From contig JAIRLK010000314.1 of NCBI GenBank assembly GCA_031259515.1, forward strand, positions 1-13,257: a DNA stretch of 13,257 bases, given 5' to 3'. A program made the translations under genes and the position numbers. The notes beneath the pieces are model-generated. The model had not been told where the DNA came from. It worked only from the letters and a program-made list of their open reading frames with translations, and searched no databases. This DNA is from Treponema sp. (GTDB lineage: Bacteria > Spirochaetota > Spirochaetia > Treponematales > Breznakiellaceae). Shown here piece after piece: positions 6,522-13,250 of this stretch (position 1 is its first letter; every line of letters begins with the position of its first letter).

Positions 6522-7610
6522 CTATTCCGCCAAAAACAAGCCCTCTTCTTCGGCGCCTGTTTCTCCGGGAAGTATCCGTAGACCAAACATATTCCGCCTG
6601 ACCGGTATACTGCCGGGATCGCTGGTGTTCCCGTAATACGAGACGAGGCTCCCGGGGGCTATTTCCGCCAGTACATCGGCGGCGGTATTTACGGCGATGC
6701 GGATTTGCTCTTCCCGGGTAAAGGCCCGGCAGGTGGGACAGGAACACCAGGCGAATTCATGCTTCCGGTCCGGCCAAAGATGGAAAACCGTTATTTTCGG
6801 GTTTTCCCGGAAGCGGCGTTCCGCTTCCCGTTTTATGATAGCGATGGTGTCGGGATTGGTGGGACAAAAATGGTGATCTTTAACCCGCCTGCCCGTTTCC
6901 ATGCGGAACACATCCCGGTGGAACGGGAAAATTTTCCGTGGCACGAGGATGGAGAGTTCCCAGCCGCCGGCTTCAAAGGTCAGGGCATAATCTTTCGCCA
7001 TGCTCAAAACCTGTTCCTGGTTCCACGGTGAGGACGAGAGGACCCCCCCCAAAGGAACGCCTTTGCCCAGGGGCAGGACCAAGGCGTCTATGCGGTTACG
7101 GACCGCCCAGAGTAACGCCTGCTTCCGGTTTTTTGGAGGAGTTTCCCTGGTTATCACCAGACGCCGCCTTTTAGCGGGATCTGTCTCTGAGGGCCAGTAG
7201 ACGGCGGGACTTTCCAGCGGGTAAGCGCCGGACATTGATGCCGGCAGGAACGGCAATTCTTCCCGCCCAGGCCGGGGCCAGCGGACACGCAAGGCGGCCA
7301 GAAAATCGTACACTCCGTTACACAGCCCCTTGACTGAGTGCCCGGATATTTCCAGACGGTTCGCGCTCAAGCGCCAGGAAAAACCGTTCCCAAAATCCCG
7401 GTCCGGTTCGGCATTAAGCTGGATGACCGGCGCCCTTTCGTCCGGCGCGTTCTGGAAGGCGCCGGTCAGGACGGCGGCCTTGGGCAGGAGTCCCGCCTGT
7501 CCCCGGAGCAAACCAATGATCCGTGCCAAATCCGCGCCGGCCTTCCGGGCGATTGCGGATTCAGGCGGAACCAGGATAACCCAATCCTTGGACACATCGA
7601 AATTTGTCAT
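6522..7610 (-). CDS. DUF4838 / GH67-like protein, apparently C-terminally truncated
   Basis: A 362-residue protein. Residues about 1-130 resemble the small N-terminal domain found before GH67 and hexosaminidase-type barrels (VILVPPESAIARKAGADLAR ... GFSWRLSANRLEISGHSVKGLCNGVYDFL). From about residue 130 it matches DUF4838 (PF16126) as I know it: HFCPTNPDTIAIIKREA, then a Trp/Asp-containing strand and the Cys-x-Cys-x2-Cys cluster WCSCPTCRAF near 285-295, then VNTAADVLAEIAPGSLVSYYG. Family members continue for roughly another hundred residues or more; this one stops soon after VRRNMFGL, and the bases beyond the stop belong to the convergent LamG/FN3 gene. ATG 7610 is preferred over an upstream in-frame TTG at 7673 because the latter overlaps a TTGACA promoter-like box; no good ribosome binding site precedes either. 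The likely ancestral role is a carbohydrate-active enzyme. No signal peptide is seen. Function uncertain, possibly a decaying gene. Confidence 0.7.
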   Translation of the reverse strand: MTNFDVSKDWVILVPPESAIARKAGADLARIIGLLRGQAGLLPKAAVLTGAFQNAPDERAPVIQLNAEPDRDFGNGFSWRLSANRLEISGHSVKGLCNGVYDFLAALRVRWPRPGREELPFLPASMSGAYPLESPAVYWPSETDPAKRRRLVITRETPPKNRKQALLWAVRNRIDALVLPLGKGVPLGGVLSSSPWNQEQVLSMAKDYALTFEAGGWELSILVPRKIFPFHRDVFRMETGRRVKDHHFCPTNPDTIAIIKREAERRFRENPKITVFHLWPDRKHEFAWCSCPTCRAFTREEQIRIAVNTAADVLAEIAPGSLVSYYGNTSDPGSIPVRRNMFGLRILPGETGAEEEGLFLAE

Positions 7611-7639
7611 ATAAAAAGTGTACCGGATTTTTAGATAAA

Positions 7640-7670
7640 ATTTAAGCGAGCCGCCGGAATGCCCTGTCAA
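7640..7670 (-). promoter_or_regulatory. Possible promoter for the DUF4838 gene
   Basis: On the minus strand TTGACA (7670-7665) is a perfect -35, but the best -10 (TTAAAT, 7645-7640) is 19 bases away, longer than ideal. It would start transcription about 20-25 bases before ATG 7610. Confidence 0.35.
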
Positions 7671-7705
7671 CAAGTCAAGGAGGGGGAAGTCCCGAACCAG
7701 GGCAT
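7659..7705. repeat. Inverted repeat beside the IS remnant
   Basis: ATGCCCTG (7659-7666) and CAGGGCAT (7698-7705) are exact complements separated by 31 bases. The second, followed by CGGCG, lies just beyond the transposase stop. It begins with CAGGG like the ends of ISAs1-family elements, so it may be the element's outer end. The first copy (CAGGGCATTCCGGCG read on the minus strand) points the other way and may be a second end or chance. Confidence 0.4.
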
Positions 7706-7711
7706 CGGCGT

Positions 7712-7983
7712 TTACTCTGAGAACAAGGCCTTATGCAGGAAATCCGAATCCTCACGCGGCGTGCATCATGCGGCGCTTGGCGCTCACCCGTTTCTTCTCC
7801 ATCTCCATCTTCTTAAGCCGGTGTAACGCCATCTTCCTCAGAATATTCAAGTTCAGCCCCGCATTCCCCCTCCGCACACGGCACTCGTCCTCTCGAAATA
7901 CGACATCCAGCATCCAATGCAACTGATTCTCTATATTTACCCTTCAAATTCCCAGTCTTGCAAAATCCCCCAATATGCCTTAC
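7712..7983 (-). pseudogene. ISAs1-family transposase C-terminal remnant, disrupted
   Basis: Minus strand 7934-7752 encodes IENQLHWMLDVVFREDE, then CRVRRGNAGLNLNILRKMAL and a basic tail, the hallmark C-terminal part of ISAs1 (H-repeat) DDE transposases. In the intact family this follows V-R-x-H-W-G. Here the VRH coding triplets lie at 7983-7975 and the trace of W-G-I at 7974-7965, but about 32 foreign bases (7964-7933) and a one-base loss separate them from E-N-Q. Near the end, one extra base after MMHA (around 7756-7757) causes an early TGA (7754-7752). Shifting frame restores REDSDFLHKALFSE and a TAA at 7714-7712. The remaining N-terminal three quarters of the transposase, with the catalytic Asp residues, is absent. 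This is an inactive fossil of an insertion. Confidence 0.85.
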
Positions 7984-8052
7984 CGTATTGATCACAAACC
8001 AATCGGTCGCGAACTAACAGTTCCTTACGTGAAATGAAAAATGGAGTATCCT
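7984..8052 (+). other. Region upstream of pncA with a small palindrome
   Basis: Contains GAACT-AAC-AGTTC (8011-8023), a perfect five-base dyad about 30 bases before the pncA start, a reasonable position for an operator, though I recognise no known NAD-regulator box. TTGATC at 7988-7993 could be a poor -35, but no matching -10 is evident. Confidence 0.3.
8043..8046 (+). promoter_or_regulatory. Ribosome binding site favouring ATG 8053 for pncA
   Basis: GGAG sits 6 bases before ATG 8053. The in-frame ATG at 8041 overlaps this site and has no purine-rich site of its own, so the shorter start is preferred. Confidence 0.7.
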
Positions 8053-8736
8053 ATGGTCTTTGCCATTCACAAATCCGCTCTTTTGGAAATTGACATACAA
8101 AATGATTTTTGCCCTTCTTACGTCACGGCGTCGGGGGAAAAACGGCCCCAGGGCGCCCTGGCGGTGGCCGATGGAGACGCCGTAACGGCGCCGCTGAACG
8201 CACTGGCGGTCCGGTTCGCCCGGGAAGGGGGCGGCCGGGTGATAGCCACAGCGGACTGGCATCCGGGGGGACACTGCTCTTTTGCCGCCTCCCATCCAGG
8301 GAAAAACCCAGGGGACACGGTTTCCCTGCCCGGCGCGGGGGACCAGGTTCTCTGGCCGGTCCACTGCGTTCAGGGGACGCCGGGGGCGGATTTCCATGAC
8401 CGGCTGGATTTGCGGCCCGTGAACCTCGTCATCCGCAAGGGGTTTCGGAAGGGCCTGGATTCCTATTCGGCCTTTTTTGAAAACGACCGGAAAACCTCAA
8501 CCGGGCTGGACGGATTCCTCAAAGGGCTGGGGATCGGAACCGTGGTTCTGGGGGGCTTGGCTACAGACTACTGTGTGCTCTATAGCGCCATGGATGCCGT
8601 TGCCTTGGGGTATACGACGGTGGTCCTCAAAGACGCGGTCCGGGGGGTGGGCTTTCCGGCGGGTTCTGTGGAGAAGGCCCTTGCGGACATGGAGGCCGCC
8701 GGGATACTGCTCCTTAATTCGGGAGAATTGGAATGA
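8053..8736 (+). CDS. pncA: Nicotinamidase (isochorismatase family)
   Basis: Hydrolyses nicotinamide to nicotinate and ammonia in the cytoplasm, the entry step of the Preiss-Handler NAD salvage route. 227 residues, the usual size. The catalytic triad is visible: Asp14 in LEIDIQNDF, Lys129 in VIRKG, and the nucleophile Cys174 in GLATDYCVLYSAMDA. The metal site is present as DWHPGGH (Asp68, His70, His74), and the conserved WPVHCVQGTPG segment lies between. The stop overlaps the pncB start as ATGA, so the two salvage enzymes are translationally coupled. It is the first gene of a tight operon reaching 12988. Very sure of the family; nicotinamidase rather than another isochorismatase-like hydrolase is strongly supported by the motifs and the pncB neighbour. 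Confidence 0.94.
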   Translation: MVFAIHKSALLEIDIQNDFCPSYVTASGEKRPQGALAVADGDAVTAPLNALAVRFAREGGGRVIATADWHPGGHCSFAASHPGKNPGDTVSLPGAGDQVLWPVHCVQGTPGADFHDRLDLRPVNLVIRKGFRKGLDSYSAFFENDRKTSTGLDGFLKGLGIGTVVLGGLATDYCVLYSAMDAVALGYTTVVLKDAVRGVGFPAGSVEKALADMEAAGILLLNSGELE

Positions 8737-10220
8737 AAAGCCTGTCGGCGTTGTTTACGGACTTTTACTCCCTCACTATGGCCCAGGGGTATTGGAAGAA
8801 AGACATGAACTGCCGGGCGGTTTTCGAGATGTTTTTCCGTCGCCAGCCCTTTGGCGGGGGATTCGCCGTGTTCGCGGGCCTGGGTACCCTGGTGGAAAGC
8901 ATCCTGAATCTGGGGTTTTCCGATGAGGACATAGCCTACTTGAGGAACTTGGGGATCTTTGAAGAGGGGTTTCTTTCCTATCTTAGGGGCTTCCGCTTTA
9001 CCGGGTCTCTCTGGGCCATGGACGAAGGCCGGGTGGTGTTTCCTCAGGAACCCCTCATCCGGGTGGACAGCGGGCTTATTGAGTGTCAGATCCTGGAGGG
9101 GCTCATCCTCAACACCGTCAACTTCCAGAGCCTCATCGCCACCAAAACCGCCCGGGTATGGCTGGCCTCTGGAAAGGGGGCGCTCATGGAGTTTGGCCTC
9201 CGCCGGGCTCAGGGATTCGACGGGGCTATGTCCGCTTCCCGGGCGGCCTTCATAGGCGGGGCTTCGGGGACCTCCAATGTGGCGGCGGGAAAGGCTTTTG
9301 GCATCCCGGTTATGGGAACCATGGCCCATTCCTGGGTCATGTCTTTTGCCGGCGAAGAGGAGGCTTTTTCGGCCTATGCGGAGATCTACCCCAAGCATCC
9401 GGTTTTCCTCATTGATACCTACGATACCCTGAAGAGCGGGGCGCCTAATGCCATAGTTGTGGGAAAACGCCTTGCCGCCGAGGGAAGAAATTTCGGGATA
9501 CGTCTTGATTCCGGGGACATCCACTACCTTTCGGTGGAAGTCAGGAAGATGCTGGATGCTGCGGGGCTCGGTAAGGCGACCATCGCGGTCTCCAACGATC
9601 TGGATGAGTCCATCATCCAGACCCTTACCAACGCGGGAGCGCCCATCAATTCCTGGGGCGTGGGAACCCAGATGGTAACCGGCGGCAACGACGCGGCTTT
9701 TACCGGGGTGTATAAACTCATCGCCAAGGCGGATGCTTCGGGATGCCTGCGTCCGACGATCAAATTCTCCGACAACCCGGAAAAAACCACTACCCCCGGC
9801 ATCAAGCAGGTGTGGCGGCTCAAAGATGCTCAAGGTATGGCCCTGGCGGATGTCGTGGGGCTTGATAGCCCTGGTGGATTTGAAAGCCCCGCCGAAGGTT
9901 TCCCGCCGGACCGCATACTGCCGGGACAGCGGTACAGTTTCTGGCATCCCTCGGCGGACTACCGCCATTTTTACCATACCCCCGTAAGCAGCCCGGAACC
10001 GCTCCTCAACCCCTGCCTGAAAGACGGGATGCCTGTCCGGGAGGGACCCTCTGAGGGACCCTCTCTGGAAGATATACGCTGCCTCGTAAAAGAAGACTTA
10101 GCTCTCTTCGATCAGAGCTATAAGCGGCTCCTTAATCCTCATATTTACAAAGTCTCGATTACCGCAGGAGTCAGGGAGCTTAAACTCACGCTCATAAAAA
10201 ACTTTCTGGGAGATTTATAG
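8733..10220 (+). CDS. pncB: Nicotinate phosphoribosyltransferase
   Basis: Makes nicotinate mononucleotide from nicotinate and PRPP with ATP hydrolysis, the second step of Preiss-Handler salvage. 495 residues, matching the longer bacterial form. Diagnostic segments: LFTDFYSLTMAQGYW at the N-terminus; LRRAQGFDGAMSASRAAFIG; GTMAHSWVMSF, with His199 the likely phosphorylated residue; FLIDTYDTLKSG; GIRLDSGD; and INSWGVGTQMVTGG. The C-terminal extension (about residues 395-495) carries the family-like NPHIYKVS ending and includes a 12-base tandem duplication at 10041-10064. It overlaps pncA by four bases and is followed 8 bases later by an unknown gene. Confidence 0.95.
   Translation: MKSLSALFTDFYSLTMAQGYWKKDMNCRAVFEMFFRRQPFGGGFAVFAGLGTLVESILNLGFSDEDIAYLRNLGIFEEGFLSYLRGFRFTGSLWAMDEGRVVFPQEPLIRVDSGLIECQILEGLILNTVNFQSLIATKTARVWLASGKGALMEFGLRRAQGFDGAMSASRAAFIGGASGTSNVAAGKAFGIPVMGTMAHSWVMSFAGEEEAFSAYAEIYPKHPVFLIDTYDTLKSGAPNAIVVGKRLAAEGRNFGIRLDSGDIHYLSVEVRKMLDAAGLGKATIAVSNDLDESIIQTLTNAGAPINSWGVGTQMVTGGNDAAFTGVYKLIAKADASGCLRPTIKFSDNPEKTTTPGIKQVWRLKDAQGMALADVVGLDSPGGFESPAEGFPPDRILPGQRYSFWHPSADYRHFYHTPVSSPEPLLNPCLKDGMPVREGPSEGPSLEDIRCLVKEDLALFDQSYKRLLNPHIYKVSITAGVRELKLTLIKNFLGDL
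10041..10064 (+). repeat. Perfect 12-bp tandem duplication inside pncB
   Basis: GAGGGACCCTCT occurs twice in a row, in frame, adding EGPS once more to the protein. Each unit also contains the imperfect dyad AGGG-A-CCCT. It falls in the poorly conserved C-terminal extension and probably has no functional effect. Confidence 0.9.
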
Positions 10221-10228
10221 TATTTCTT

Positions 10229-11134
10229 ATGGAAAAAAACAGCGATCTTTACGCTATACTGCGGCGTTATCCTCCTAACTCCCCCGCGTGGAGTCTGGCG
10301 GACGCTTTTGACGCGGTTACCAACGGCATGGACAACCCCGAAAGTTTCACCTGCATGGAAGAACTTACGGAAAGCCGGTTACAGCCTTGGAAACGCCTGA
10401 TATATGGAATCCGTTCCCTCTACTCAGGCGATATTCCCGGCTGTCAGTCCGCTTTGGAAACCATAGCTGACGATTCCGCCCCCGGCGCGCTAAAGCCGCT
10501 TTTCAGGGCGTGGATAGCCCGGCAGGAAGGGGATCGCCGGGAACCCGGCTTCAACGAACCTTCGGAGGCTGGTAACGCGGCTATCAGTCTGTACCGCCGC
10601 ATCCTTGTGGAACCGCATCCCCTTTCCCTCCTGGCGGAACAGGCGGAAGAAGCCCTTACCCACGGACTGACGGAACAATTCGCCTTTTTAGCCGGAAAAA
10701 TCATGAAGTCCCTGATGGATCAGAAACAGGGGGACGGCCCCCTCCTTGCCCTGCGGTATGCCCGGTACTGCCTGGACCTCCTGGACAAGGCCGGTTACGA
10801 AGACGCGGACTTCTTGTCCCTAACCCTGAAAAATCTGGGAGAGGCCGATGGTTTCTGCGTCCTGGGCTTTGCCCGCATGGGCAAAGACGACAACGCTGCC
10901 GCATCCGCCCTGGGGAAAGCCCTGCGCGCGGGCGGCGGCCGTTTCCTGAACCCGGCCATGGCCTCGCTCATCGCCGGTTTCCTCCCGGTCCTGAAGGACC
11001 AGAGCAGGCGGGGCCGGCGGATTTCGGCGGGACAGCCGTGTCAACCGGCGAACAGTTATGGGACAAAATATCCGGCCTTTAGCGGACGCAAGTCTGACGG
11101 CCAACTGGAACTTTTTGAGGAATTCTATGGATAA
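10229..11134 (+). CDS. Hypothetical alpha-helical protein in the NAD salvage operon
   Basis: A 301-residue protein I do not recognise. It is Ala/Leu/Glu-rich with helix-turn-helix pairs reminiscent of a TPR-like solenoid: WSLADAFDAVTNG, WKRLIYGIRSLYSGDIPGCQ, SLYRRILVEPHPLSLLAEQAEEAL, GPLLALRYARYCLDLLDKAGYEDADFL (quoted in part). No repeat is strong enough to assign, and there is no signal peptide or membrane segment, so it should be cytoplasmic. The C-terminal 45 residues look disordered, with a basic patch (RRGRR), then an acidic, aromatic end (LELFEEFYG). It starts 8 bases after pncB with a GGGAGA about 15 bases upstream, which is far, so coupling to pncB is plausible. It overlaps the next gene by 8 bases. 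Probably a scaffold or adaptor; no function can be assigned. Confidence 0.75.
   Translation: MEKNSDLYAILRRYPPNSPAWSLADAFDAVTNGMDNPESFTCMEELTESRLQPWKRLIYGIRSLYSGDIPGCQSALETIADDSAPGALKPLFRAWIARQEGDRREPGFNEPSEAGNAAISLYRRILVEPHPLSLLAEQAEEALTHGLTEQFAFLAGKIMKSLMDQKQGDGPLLALRYARYCLDLLDKAGYEDADFLSLTLKNLGEADGFCVLGFARMGKDDNAAASALGKALRAGGGRFLNPAMASLIAGFLPVLKDQSRRGRRISAGQPCQPANSYGTKYPAFSGRKSDGQLELFEEFYG
11117..11122 (+). promoter_or_regulatory. Ribosome binding site for the 67-residue gene
   Basis: GAGGAA lies 4 bases before ATG 11127 and inside the preceding coding region. It supports this internal start rather than an in-frame ATG at 11058 that would overlap the previous gene by 77 bases. Confidence 0.65.
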
Positions 11135-11330
11135 AGAAGATATTCTAACCCTTCTGCGGGTAAAATCCGCCTCCGGCGGCAAACAGCCCGCCGGGATGGA
11201 AACGATAAACCGTCTTGCCGCCGCCTTAACCATTCCCGCTTCGTTTAAGGAACTGGAACGGGAACTTTCCCCGGTGGTCCGCTACCTTGGTCCCGGCGTC
11301 TGGATGGACGCTATCCGGAGTGTACGATGA
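11127..11330 (+). CDS. Hypothetical 67-residue protein
   Basis: A small protein beginning MDKEDILTLLRVKSASGGKQ and ending GVWMDAIRSVR. It is mainly amphipathic helix by eye, with no Cys, signal peptide or membrane segment. It overlaps the upstream gene by 8 bases and the downstream kinase by 4 (ATGA), so all three should be made together. This tight nesting between two larger genes and its own ribosome binding site make it a real gene rather than chance. No family recognised; a subunit or regulator of one of its neighbours is only a guess. Confidence 0.68.
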   Translation: MDKEDILTLLRVKSASGGKQPAGMETINRLAAALTIPASFKELERELSPVVRYLGPGVWMDAIRSVR

Positions 11331-12988
11331 GCGGTGTCATTCAGGTAACGTTTCCCGGCGGGTTTTCCCGTGATTGTCCCCGGGGAACCAGGGTGGAAAG
11401 CCTGCTGGAACATTTTGGGCCCGCGAGGAACGCCCTGGCGGCGGTAAAGGTCAACAACGAGATCCTCCCCCTTTCAAGCCGTCTCGAGACAAACGCGGTT
11501 TTGGAGCCGATGTCGCTGCATACACCTGAAGGGGTGATGATCTACCGGCGGTCCCTGGCGTTTATCCTGGCGGCGGCAGCCCGGGAACTCTTTCCGGCTC
11601 GGAGTCTTTACGTGGGACATTCCCTGGGGAACAGCTATTACTATACCTTCGCGGACGAGTGCAAACCCCGGCAAGAGGAGATCGCCGCCCTCAAGGAACG
11701 GATGCGGACCCTGGTTGAAGAGGATCATCCCATACGCTCGGGTTTCCTGGCCTACGCGGAAGCGCTGGAACACTTTGAGAAAAACGGGCAGATCGACACC
11801 CGGCTCCTCCTCAATTACCGTACCGAAGCCAAAGTACCGGTGAATAGTTGCAAAGATTTTGTGGACCTCTTCATAGAACCGCTGGTTCATCGAAGCGGGC
11901 TTCTTTCTGCCTTTGATCTTATGGCTTATAACAACGGCTTTCTCCTCCGCTTCCCCGGCGTGGGCAGGGGGATGACCCTGGACCCCTTTGAGGACAGCCC
12001 CAAAATTTTTTCGGTTTACAATGAATACAAGAAGTGGGGGCGCATCGTGGGGGTTCATGCGGCGGGACACCTTAACAGCAGGGTGGCGGACCGGAGTATA
12101 CAGGATTATATCCGCACGGCGGAGGCGTTCCAGGCGAAAAAGCTGGCGGAAATCGCGGACCGCATCTATGAAAAGCGGGATACGGTGAAGGTGATCCTCA
12201 TCGCCGGACCTTCCAGTTCCGGAAAGACTACCTCCGCGAAACGCCTGGCCATACAGCTTACAGTGATGGGCATAGCGCCTATCGCTGTCAGCCTGGACGA
12301 TTACTATGCGGGCGCCGCCAAGACCCCGCTGGACGAAAACGGGAAGCCCGATTTCGAGTGCCTTGAGGCCCTGGACGTGCCCCTCCTGAACGAGCAGCTT
12401 CTGGCGCTTCTGAATGGGGGCGAAGTAACGCTACCGGCCTACGATTTCAAGACCGGCAGCCGTAAGGAAACGGGGGGCAAGCGCATACGTCTGGGGCGGC
12501 GTACCATGCTCATTCTGGAGGGCATACACGGCCTGAACGATGCCCTGACTGTCCGGATTGACCGGTCCGCCAAATTCAAGCTCTACATCTCCGCCTTGAC
12601 CCAGCTTAACCTGGACGATCACAACCGTATTCCCACAAGCGACAACCGGCTCTTAAGACGCATGGTTCGGGACTATCAGTTCCGGGGCAAGGACGCGGCG
12701 GGAACTATCGCGATGTGGCCCGCCGTTCAGCGCGGGGAGCGAAAGCATATCTTCCCCTTCCAGAACAGCGCCGATATGGCCTTCAACTCCGCCCTGGACT
12801 ATGAACTGGCGGTCCTGAAATTTTACGCCGATCCCCTGCTCCGTCTGGTCAAGCCGACCCAGACTGAATACGCCGAAGCGGCGCGGCTTCTGGCCTTCCT
12901 GCAAAACTTCGCTCCCATACCGCCGCAGTACGCGCCGGGACAGAGCATACTCAGGGAGTTTATCGGGGAGAGCGAATTTAAGTATTAG
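11327..12988 (+). CDS. TGS / ThrRS-N2-like / P-loop nucleoside kinase fusion (uridine kinase family)
   Basis: A 553-residue three-part protein. Residues 1-62 are a TGS-like ubiquitin fold. Residues about 65-260 resemble the second additional domain of threonyl-tRNA synthetase (EGVMIYRRSLAFILAAAARE, then SYYYTF and a charged helix). The HxxxH editing motif (RHSTAH in ThrRS) is RRSLAF at 74-79 here, so the hydrolytic site is lost. Residues about 285-490 are a uridine kinase/phosphoribulokinase-type P-loop domain: GPSSSGKTT at 294-302 with Lys300, SLDDYYAG, LPAYDFKTGSR, LILEGIHGLND, and the lid region RIPTSDNRLLRRMVRD. Architectures like this are annotated as uridine kinase in Thermotoga, Clostridia and treponemes. 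The kinase fold and ATP use are sure. The nucleoside substrate is not, and the operon with pncA and pncB makes a pyridine nucleoside worth considering. Confidence 0.88.
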   Translation: MSGVIQVTFPGGFSRDCPRGTRVESLLEHFGPARNALAAVKVNNEILPLSSRLETNAVLEPMSLHTPEGVMIYRRSLAFILAAAARELFPARSLYVGHSLGNSYYYTFADECKPRQEEIAALKERMRTLVEEDHPIRSGFLAYAEALEHFEKNGQIDTRLLLNYRTEAKVPVNSCKDFVDLFIEPLVHRSGLLSAFDLMAYNNGFLLRFPGVGRGMTLDPFEDSPKIFSVYNEYKKWGRIVGVHAAGHLNSRVADRSIQDYIRTAEAFQAKKLAEIADRIYEKRDTVKVILIAGPSSSGKTTSAKRLAIQLTVMGIAPIAVSLDDYYAGAAKTPLDENGKPDFECLEALDVPLLNEQLLALLNGGEVTLPAYDFKTGSRKETGGKRIRLGRRTMLILEGIHGLNDALTVRIDRSAKFKLYISALTQLNLDDHNRIPTSDNRLLRRMVRDYQFRGKDAAGTIAMWPAVQRGERKHIFPFQNSADMAFNSALDYELAVLKFYADPLLRLVKPTQTEYAEAARLLAFLQNFAPIPPQYAPGQSILREFIGESEFKY

Positions 12989-13159
12989 GGCCTGTTCCAG
13001 GAGCCGTTGGAATTGCTGATTTCGCCTATCGTTCCGGCTGTATGCGACGGTTTGTCGGCCCGAATAAGAGCTGGTAAAATGTGGCGGAGTTTTGGCATGG
13101 GAATGGAGCGAGGCGGAAGGACCTAGCCAAAGCGTAGCCCGAGCCGCTTTAGCGGCGAA
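12989..13159 (+). other. GC-rich gene-free stretch after the kinase gene
   Basis: No coding sequence is supported. It holds small hairpins, CGAC-GGTTT-GTCG near 13047-13059 and GCCGC-TTTA-GCGGC at 13143-13156, and an inverted TTTGGC/GCCAAA pair around 13093-13127. An 8-base word GGCCTGTT occurs at 12989-12996 and again at 13169-13176. It resembles a dispersed intergenic repeat, but one copy alone cannot show that. Confidence 0.35.
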
Positions 13160-13191
13160 GCGTAAACAGGCCTGTTATGCGCTGTTTTTTT
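13160..13191 (+). terminator. Rho-independent terminator of the pncA-kinase operon
   Basis: GCGTAAACA (13160-13168), loop GGCC, and TGTTATGCGC (13173-13182) form an imperfect stem with an A-A mismatch and a bulge, followed by TG and seven Ts (13185-13191). Its centre is the palindrome AACAGGCCTGTT. Confidence 0.7.
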
Positions 13192-13204
13192 ACCTCCATT
13201 ACCC

Positions 13205-13250
13205 ACCCGGTTTGCGCCATGGACGGCGCAAACCGGGTACTAATATTTTT
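13205..13250 (+). terminator. Second, stronger rho-independent terminator
   Basis: A perfect 14-base stem, ACCCGGTTTGCGCC (13205-13218) with its complement at 13225-13238, encloses a 6-base loop and is followed by TACTAATATTTTT. On the opposite strand no T tract follows, so it acts on plus-strand transcription, backing up the terminator just upstream. Confidence 0.85.

Noticed and set aside
7813..7995. Minus-strand 60-residue frame in the gap before pncA
   Set aside because: It is a shifted frame over the transposase remnant; the neighbouring frame gives recognisable ISAs1 sequence.
8580..9977. Minus-strand frame of 465 residues opposite pncB
   Set aside because: It is long only because of the GC-rich third positions of pncB; it has His/Arg/Gly-rich composition, no domain, and pncB is unambiguous.
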